Shown piece by piece: positions 60,184-64,000 of a stretch of 64,000 nt of DNA. The notes under the pieces were generated by a model, which did no database searches, was not told the origin of the DNA, and was given only the letters and a program-made list of their open reading frames with translations. A program made the translations under genes and the position numbers. The DNA is from Bradyrhizobium sp. CCBAU 51627 (GTDB taxonomy: Bacteria; Pseudomonadota; Alphaproteobacteria; Rhizobiales; Xanthobacteraceae): positions 1,178,001 through 1,242,000 of the forward strand of contig NZ_LBJG01000024.1 in the NCBI RefSeq assembly GCF_028128765.1, written 5' to 3'. Every line of letters begins with the position of its first letter. Positions within the stretch are counted from its first letter, which is position 1.

Positions 60184-61172
60184 CTCCGCCACTCCTGACC
60201 ATCACCGACGTTGCGGTCGAGCTGCCGACCCCGCGCGGCATCTTGCGTGCCGTGGACGATGTCGATCTGTCGCTGCAGGCGGGCCGTACGCTCGGCATCG
60301 TCGGCGAATCCGGCTGCGGCAAGACCATGCTGTCGCGCGCGATCCTTCAGTTGCTGCCAAAGAAGGCGAAGCTCTCGGGACGCGTGATGTTCGATGGTCA
60401 GGATCTGGTTCAGCTCGCGCCCGAAAGCCTGCGGCGCCTGCGCGCGCGCGATCTCGCGGTGGTGTTTCAGGACCCGATGACTTCGCTCAATCCGGTGCTC
60501 ACCATCGGCACCCAGCTGATGGAGACGCTCCAGGAGCATCTCGAACTCGACACGCCAGCGGCGCGGAAGCGCAGCATCGAGCTGCTCGCGGCGGTCGGCA
60601 TTCCCGCGCCCGAGCAGCGGCTCGCGCAATATCCGCATCAATGCTCCGGCGGTATGCGTCAGCGCATCGCCATTGCGATCGCGCTGTCCTGCGAGCCCAA
60701 ACTCCTGATTGCGGACGAGCCGACCACCGCGCTCGACGTCACCATCCAGGCGCAGATCCTCGATCTGCTTGCGCGCGAGCAACGCCGCCGCCACATGGCG
60801 ATGATCATCATCACCCATGATCTCGGCGTCGTCGCCGGCCGGGCCGACGAGGTCGCGGTGATGTATGCGGGCAGGGTGGTGGAGCGCGCGCCGACGCCCA
60901 TGCTCTTCAAGCGCATGCATATGCCTTACACGGAGGCGCTGCTGGCGGCGATCCCGAAGCTGGAGACCGCTCCGCATACGCCATTGCCGGCTATTTCCGG
61001 CCGTCCGCCCGATCCGACCCGGCCACTGAAGGGCTGCTCGTTCGCGCCGCGCTGCCGTTACGCCACCAGCCGCTGTCGCGAGGCCAAGCCCGAGCTGACC
61101 AGCGCCGAGATGGCGGATCATCTCTATGCCTGCTTCCACCCGATCAAGATGGCGGAAGGGATCGGCGCATGA
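60180..61172 (+). CDS. ABC ATPase, DppD type
   Basis: A 330-residue ATPase starting at TTG 60180, which overlaps the preceding stop codon as TTGA. Walker A is GESGCGKTM (about residues 41-49), signature CSGGMRQRIAIAIAL (about 156-170), Walker B LLIADEPTTALD. The C-terminal DppD/OppD extension has CSFAPRCRYATSRCREAKPEL with the cysteine cluster that binds a 4Fe-4S in relatives. It energises import with its partner DppF-type ATPase. Confidence 0.92.
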   Translation: MTPPLLTITDVAVELPTPRGILRAVDDVDLSLQAGRTLGIVGESGCGKTMLSRAILQLLPKKAKLSGRVMFDGQDLVQLAPESLRRLRARDLAVVFQDPMTSLNPVLTIGTQLMETLQEHLELDTPAARKRSIELLAAVGIPAPEQRLAQYPHQCSGGMRQRIAIAIALSCEPKLLIADEPTTALDVTIQAQILDLLAREQRRRHMAMIIITHDLGVVAGRADEVAVMYAGRVVERAPTPMLFKRMHMPYTEALLAAIPKLETAPHTPLPAISGRPPDPTRPLKGCSFAPRCRYATSRCREAKPELTSAEMADHLYACFHPIKMAEGIGA

Positions 61173-62140
61173 TGCAGCCGGCTGCGCGCCATGAGCCGCT
61201 TCTGAGGGTCGACAATCTCGTCGTCGAATATGGGCTCGGCGACAAGACCGTTCATGCCGTCTCCGGTGTCAGCCTTCAGGTCGCGCGCGGCGAGACGCTG
61301 GGACTGGTCGGCGAATCAGGCTGCGGCAAGTCGACGCTGGGACGCGCGGTGCTGCAATTGCGCCGCGCCAAGTCTGGCCGCGTGCTGTTCGATGGCGAGG
61401 ACCTCACCGCGATGGAGGGTGAGGCGCTGCGCAAGATGCGCCGCCGTGTGCAGCTCATCTTCCAGGATCCGATCGCCTCGCTCAATCCGCGCCGGCGCAT
61501 CGGCGATATCGTCGCCGAACCGCTGATCATCGCCGGCGTCAAGGATGACGCCGAGCGCAAGCGCAGGGTTCGCGAAGTGCTCGCCGCGGTCGGGCTCGAC
61601 CCTGAGCTCGTGGCGAACCGCCTGCCGCACGAATTTTCCGGCGGTCAGTGCCAGCGCATCTCGATTGCGCGATCGCTGGTACTCAATCCCGAATTCATCG
61701 TCTGCGACGAGCCGGTCTCCGCGCTCGATGTCTCCATCCGCGCGCAGATCCTCAATCTGCTGGAGGAGATGAAGGCGCGGTTCGGCCTGACACTTCTGTT
61801 CATCGCGCATGACCTCGCGGTCGTGAAGGCGGTCAGCGACCGCGTCGCGGTGATGTATCTGGGCAGGCTCTGCGAGGTCGGGCCATCGGAGCAATTGTTC
61901 GCCAGGCCTGCGCATCCCTATACGGCACTGCTGTTGCAAGCGATCCCGGTGCCCGATCCGGATGTGCGTCCCGCCGAGAGTGTGGCAGCCGGCGAGCCGC
62001 CATCGCCGATTGCGCCGCCGTCCGGCTGCCGCTTCCGCACCCGCTGTCCGCAGGCGGACCAGCGATGCAGCGCGGAAATACCGGAGTTGCGCGAAGTCGC
62101 GATCGGCCAGTTCGCGGCTTGCCATCATCCGCTGGCCTGA
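61169..62140 (+). CDS. ABC ATPase, DppF type
   Basis: A 323-residue ATPase starting at ATG 61169, overlapping the previous TGA as ATGA. Walker A is GESGCGKST (about 46-54), signature FSGGQCQRISIARSLVL, Walker B FIVCDEPVSALD, and the extended C-terminus has CRFRTRCPQADQRCSAEIPEL, the cysteine cluster of oligopeptide ATPases. The signature has Cys (GGQCQR) in place of the usual Arg/Lys, which may alter ATPase rate. It completes the five-gene importer. Confidence 0.92.
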   Translation: MMQPAARHEPLLRVDNLVVEYGLGDKTVHAVSGVSLQVARGETLGLVGESGCGKSTLGRAVLQLRRAKSGRVLFDGEDLTAMEGEALRKMRRRVQLIFQDPIASLNPRRRIGDIVAEPLIIAGVKDDAERKRRVREVLAAVGLDPELVANRLPHEFSGGQCQRISIARSLVLNPEFIVCDEPVSALDVSIRAQILNLLEEMKARFGLTLLFIAHDLAVVKAVSDRVAVMYLGRLCEVGPSEQLFARPAHPYTALLLQAIPVPDPDVRPAESVAAGEPPSPIAPPSGCRFRTRCPQADQRCSAEIPELREVAIGQFAACHHPLA

Positions 62141-62223
62141 ACTAAGACGGCTGGACAGATTTGTCTCGCCCGATTGCCCGTGGCATGGTGCGCGGCAATA
62201 AGACGGATGCCGGGAGGACGTCG

Positions 62224-63291
62224 ATGAAGAGTTTCAAGGTTGCCGATTTCAAGGCGCCGTTACTGGAGTTCGACGAGGCGACGCCGCAACCCTCAGGCAC
62301 GCAGGTGCTGATCAAGGTGAAGGCCGCCGGCGTCTGCCACAGCGACCTCCATATCTGGGAAGGCGGCTACGATCTTGGCCATGGCCGCAAGCCCCTGTCG
62401 CTGAAGGATCGCGGCATCAATCTGCCGCTGACCATGGGTCACGAGACGGTGGGCGAGGTTCTTGCGTTCGGCCCCGATGTGAAGCCGACCGATCAGGGCG
62501 ACCTCAAGCTCGGGGACGTCGGCCTCGTTTATCCCTGGATCGGTTGCGGCAAATGCGCGACGTGCCTCGCCGGTGACGAGAACATGTGTCTGACGCCGCG
62601 CTCGCTCGGCGTCTATTGCGACGGCGGCTACTCCGATCACATGCTGGTGCCGCATCCGCGCTACTTGCTCAACCTGAGGGGGCTCGATCCCGCCACGACG
62701 GCGCCTTACGCCTGTTCGGGCGTCACCACCTACAGCGCGCTGAAGAAGGTCGAGCAGCACTTCGACACCCCGATCGTGATGTTCGGCGCAGGCGGTCTTG
62801 GGCTGATGGCGCTGTCGCTCCTGAAAGCGATGGGCGGCAAGGGCGCGATCATGGTCGACATCGACGCCAGGAAGCGCGAAGCCGCCGAGAAGGCCGGTGC
62901 ACTCGCCACCGTCGATCCGAAGGCGCCGGACGCGCTAGAGCAATTGGCGAAGAAAGCGGGCGGCCCGATCCGCGCCGTGATTGATCTCGTCGGCAATGCC
63001 GCGACGACGCAGCTCGGCTTCGATTGTCTCACCAAGGGCGGCAAGCTCGTCATTGTCGGCCTGTTCGGCGGCGGCGCGACCTGGGCGCTGCCGCTGATCC
63101 CGATCAAGGCGATCACGATCCAGGGCAGCTATGTTGGAAACTTGCGCGAGACGCAGGAATTGCTCGATCTCGTGCGTGCGAAGAAGGTGCCCCCGATCCC
63201 GGTGACGCGGCTGCCGCTCGACAAGGCGAACGAGGCTCTGCTGCAATTGCAGCAGGGCGCGGTGGTCGGGCGCACGGTGCTGACGCCGTAG
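62224..63291 (+). CDS. Zinc-dependent alcohol dehydrogenase
   Basis: A 355-residue medium-chain dehydrogenase starting at ATG 62224 (GGGAGGACG upstream). The catalytic zinc ligands are in AGVCHSDLHIWEGG (Cys38) and TMGHETVGEV (His73, Glu74). The structural zinc is bound by Cys108, Cys111, Cys114 and Cys122 in GCGKCATCLAGDENMC. The NAD-binding motif is MFGAGGLGLMAL (about 183-194). Unlike many relatives, a 15-residue insertion (GYDLGHGRKPLSLKDRG) follows the first zinc loop. It oxidises alcohols or aldehydes with NAD in the cytoplasm. It lies 84 bases after the ABC importer; substrate unknown. Confidence 0.9.
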   Translation: MKSFKVADFKAPLLEFDEATPQPSGTQVLIKVKAAGVCHSDLHIWEGGYDLGHGRKPLSLKDRGINLPLTMGHETVGEVLAFGPDVKPTDQGDLKLGDVGLVYPWIGCGKCATCLAGDENMCLTPRSLGVYCDGGYSDHMLVPHPRYLLNLRGLDPATTAPYACSGVTTYSALKKVEQHFDTPIVMFGAGGLGLMALSLLKAMGGKGAIMVDIDARKREAAEKAGALATVDPKAPDALEQLAKKAGGPIRAVIDLVGNAATTQLGFDCLTKGGKLVIVGLFGGGATWALPLIPIKAITIQGSYVGNLRETQELLDLVRAKKVPPIPVTRLPLDKANEALLQLQQGAVVGRTVLTP

Positions 63292-63310
63292 TCCAACGCT
63301 CTCTCCTCCG

Positions 63311-63382
63311 TCGTTGCGAGCGAAGCAATCCAGAACTGCATCTGCGGATACACTCTGGATCGCTTCGCTTCGCTCGCAATGA
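63311..63382. repeat. Palindromic intergenic repeat (near-complete copy)
   Basis: TCGTTGCGAGCGAAGCAATC...CAGA (63311-63334) faces TCTGGATCGCTTCGCTTCGC...AATGA (63354-63382). This is the full form of the remnant at 53841-53867 and is a common Bradyrhizobium repeat. It separates the alcohol dehydrogenase gene from the last gene. Confidence 0.85.
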
Positions 63383-63416
63383 CGGCTTGGCTGGCTCTTC
63401 CCCTCGAGGCTCTCAA

Positions 63417-64000
63417 ATGTCCGCAAACAACGCCTTCCACATTGCCGTGCTCGCCGGCGACGGCATCGGTCCCGAAGTCATGGCGCCGGCGCTCGAAGTG
63501 CTGCGCAAGGTCGGCGACAAGTCGGGCCTGAGCTTCCGCTTCACCGAGGCGCCCGCCGGCGCCAACAACTATCTTGCGACCGGCAAATCGATGCCGGATT
63601 CGACGATCAAGCTCTGCGAGGAGGCGGACGCGATCCTGCTCGGGGCCTGCGGCCTGCCGTCGGTGCGCTACCCTGATAACACCGAGATCGCGCCGCAGAT
63701 CGAGCTGCGCTTCATCTTCGATCTCTATGCCGGTGTGCGGCCGGCGCGCCTCATTCCTGGCGTGCCGAGCCCGATCGTCGGCGCCGACCAGCGCGGCATC
63801 GATCTCGTCGTGATCCGCGAGTCTACCGAAGGCCTGTTCGCCTCGATGGGCAAGGGCGTCGTCACGCAAGAAGACGCGCGCGAGACCATGGTGATAACGC
63901 GCAAGACCTCCGAGCGGTTGTTCGAGTTCTCGTTTCGCCTTGCCGAGCGTCGCAAGGCGCGCGGCAAGCCGGGGTCGCTCGCCTGCGTCGACAAGGCGAA
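63417..64000 (+). CDS. Isopropylmalate/isocitrate dehydrogenase family protein, 3' end outside window
   Basis: The frame opens at ATG 63417 and stays open to the window edge, giving 194 residues of a protein that is usually about 350. FHIAVLAGDGIGPEVMAPALEVLRKVGDKSGLSFRF is the N-terminal signature of beta-decarboxylating dehydrogenases. RFIFDLYAGVRPARLIPGVPSPIVGADQRGIDLVVIRESTEGLFASMGKG matches the substrate-loop region where Ser/Glu decide between isocitrate, isopropylmalate and tartrate. ESTEGLFA is like 3-isopropylmalate or tartrate-like enzymes rather than isocitrate. It is related to the decayed copy at 13849-14025. Family certain; substrate not. Confidence 0.88.
   Translation, partial: MSANNAFHIAVLAGDGIGPEVMAPALEVLRKVGDKSGLSFRFTEAPAGANNYLATGKSMPDSTIKLCEEADAILLGACGLPSVRYPDNTEIAPQIELRFIFDLYAGVRPARLIPGVPSPIVGADQRGIDLVVIRESTEGLFASMGKGVVTQEDARETMVITRKTSERLFEFSFRLAERRKARGKPGSLACVDKA

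Noticed and set aside
62185..62205. A sigma-54 promoter before the alcohol dehydrogenase
   Set aside because: TGGCATGGTGCGCGGC lacks the TTGC -12 element.
1..64000. CRISPR arrays, tRNA or rRNA genes, transposases, phage genes
   Set aside because: No regularly spaced direct repeats, clover-leaf ends or recognisable transposase or integrase proteins were seen. A covariance-model search could still find a small RNA.

Overview
The window looks like chromosomal DNA of a Bradyrhizobium species or a very close relative (Alphaproteobacteria, Nitrobacteraceae). GC is high, intergenic spaces carry several palindromic repeats typical of these genomes, and the centre holds a complete microaerobic respiration locus in Bradyrhizobium order: fixK2, a lone receiver gene, fixJ and fixL on the minus strand, then fixNOQP and fixGHIS on the plus strand. 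FixL is 505 residues with His200, Arg220 and His291 at the positions known for the B. japonicum/diazoefficiens oxygen sensor. FixK2, read from the internal ATG at 33548, is 232 residues with its cysteine at position 183. No tRNA, rRNA, CRISPR array, transposase or phage gene was seen.

Layout. 1-10 kb: the 5' part of an indolepyruvate ferredoxin oxidoreductase gene (minus), a hotdog-fold gene, a biuret-hydrolase-like cysteine hydrolase plus NCS2 permease operon behind a textbook sigma-54 promoter, and a sugar ABC importer (binding protein and two permeases, no ATPase). 10-18 kb: a 5'-truncated soxA remnant, a B12-binding radical SAM protein resembling the hopanoid methylase family, a DHA2-type MFS pump, a decayed isocitrate/isopropylmalate dehydrogenase remnant in a gene-poor stretch, and a 1209-residue repeat protein of likely type I secretion. 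18-25 kb: a divergent SDR lacking the catalytic tyrosine, trans-aconitate methyltransferase, a TRAP transporter (dctP and fused dctQM, separated by a perfect 32-bp palindrome) and a cytoplasmic alkylsulfatase. 25.5-33 kb: a glycosyltransferase diverging from an ABC exporter / glycogen-debranching enzyme / PRC-barrel / MFS operon, with EcfG-type general-stress promoter sequences on both sides.

32.8-46.4 kb is the fix region. FixLJ senses low oxygen and activates fixK2. FixK2 then acts on TTGA/C-N6-T/GCAA boxes, and candidate boxes lie upstream of fixN, fixG, the lone receiver gene and a universal-stress/CBS gene pair. The products are the cbb3 oxidase (FixNOQP) and its copper-loading and assembly factors (FixGHIS).

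46.4-64 kb: an MFS transporter, a secreted cupin, a small secreted protein, a peroxiredoxin-like protein, a LysR regulator divergent from 3-hydroxybutyrate dehydrogenase / patatin / DUF2236 genes, a glycogen synthase divergent from a CoA-transferase, a five-gene dipeptide/oligopeptide-type ABC importer, a zinc alcohol dehydrogenase, and the 5' part of an isopropylmalate/isocitrate dehydrogenase-family gene cut by the window end.
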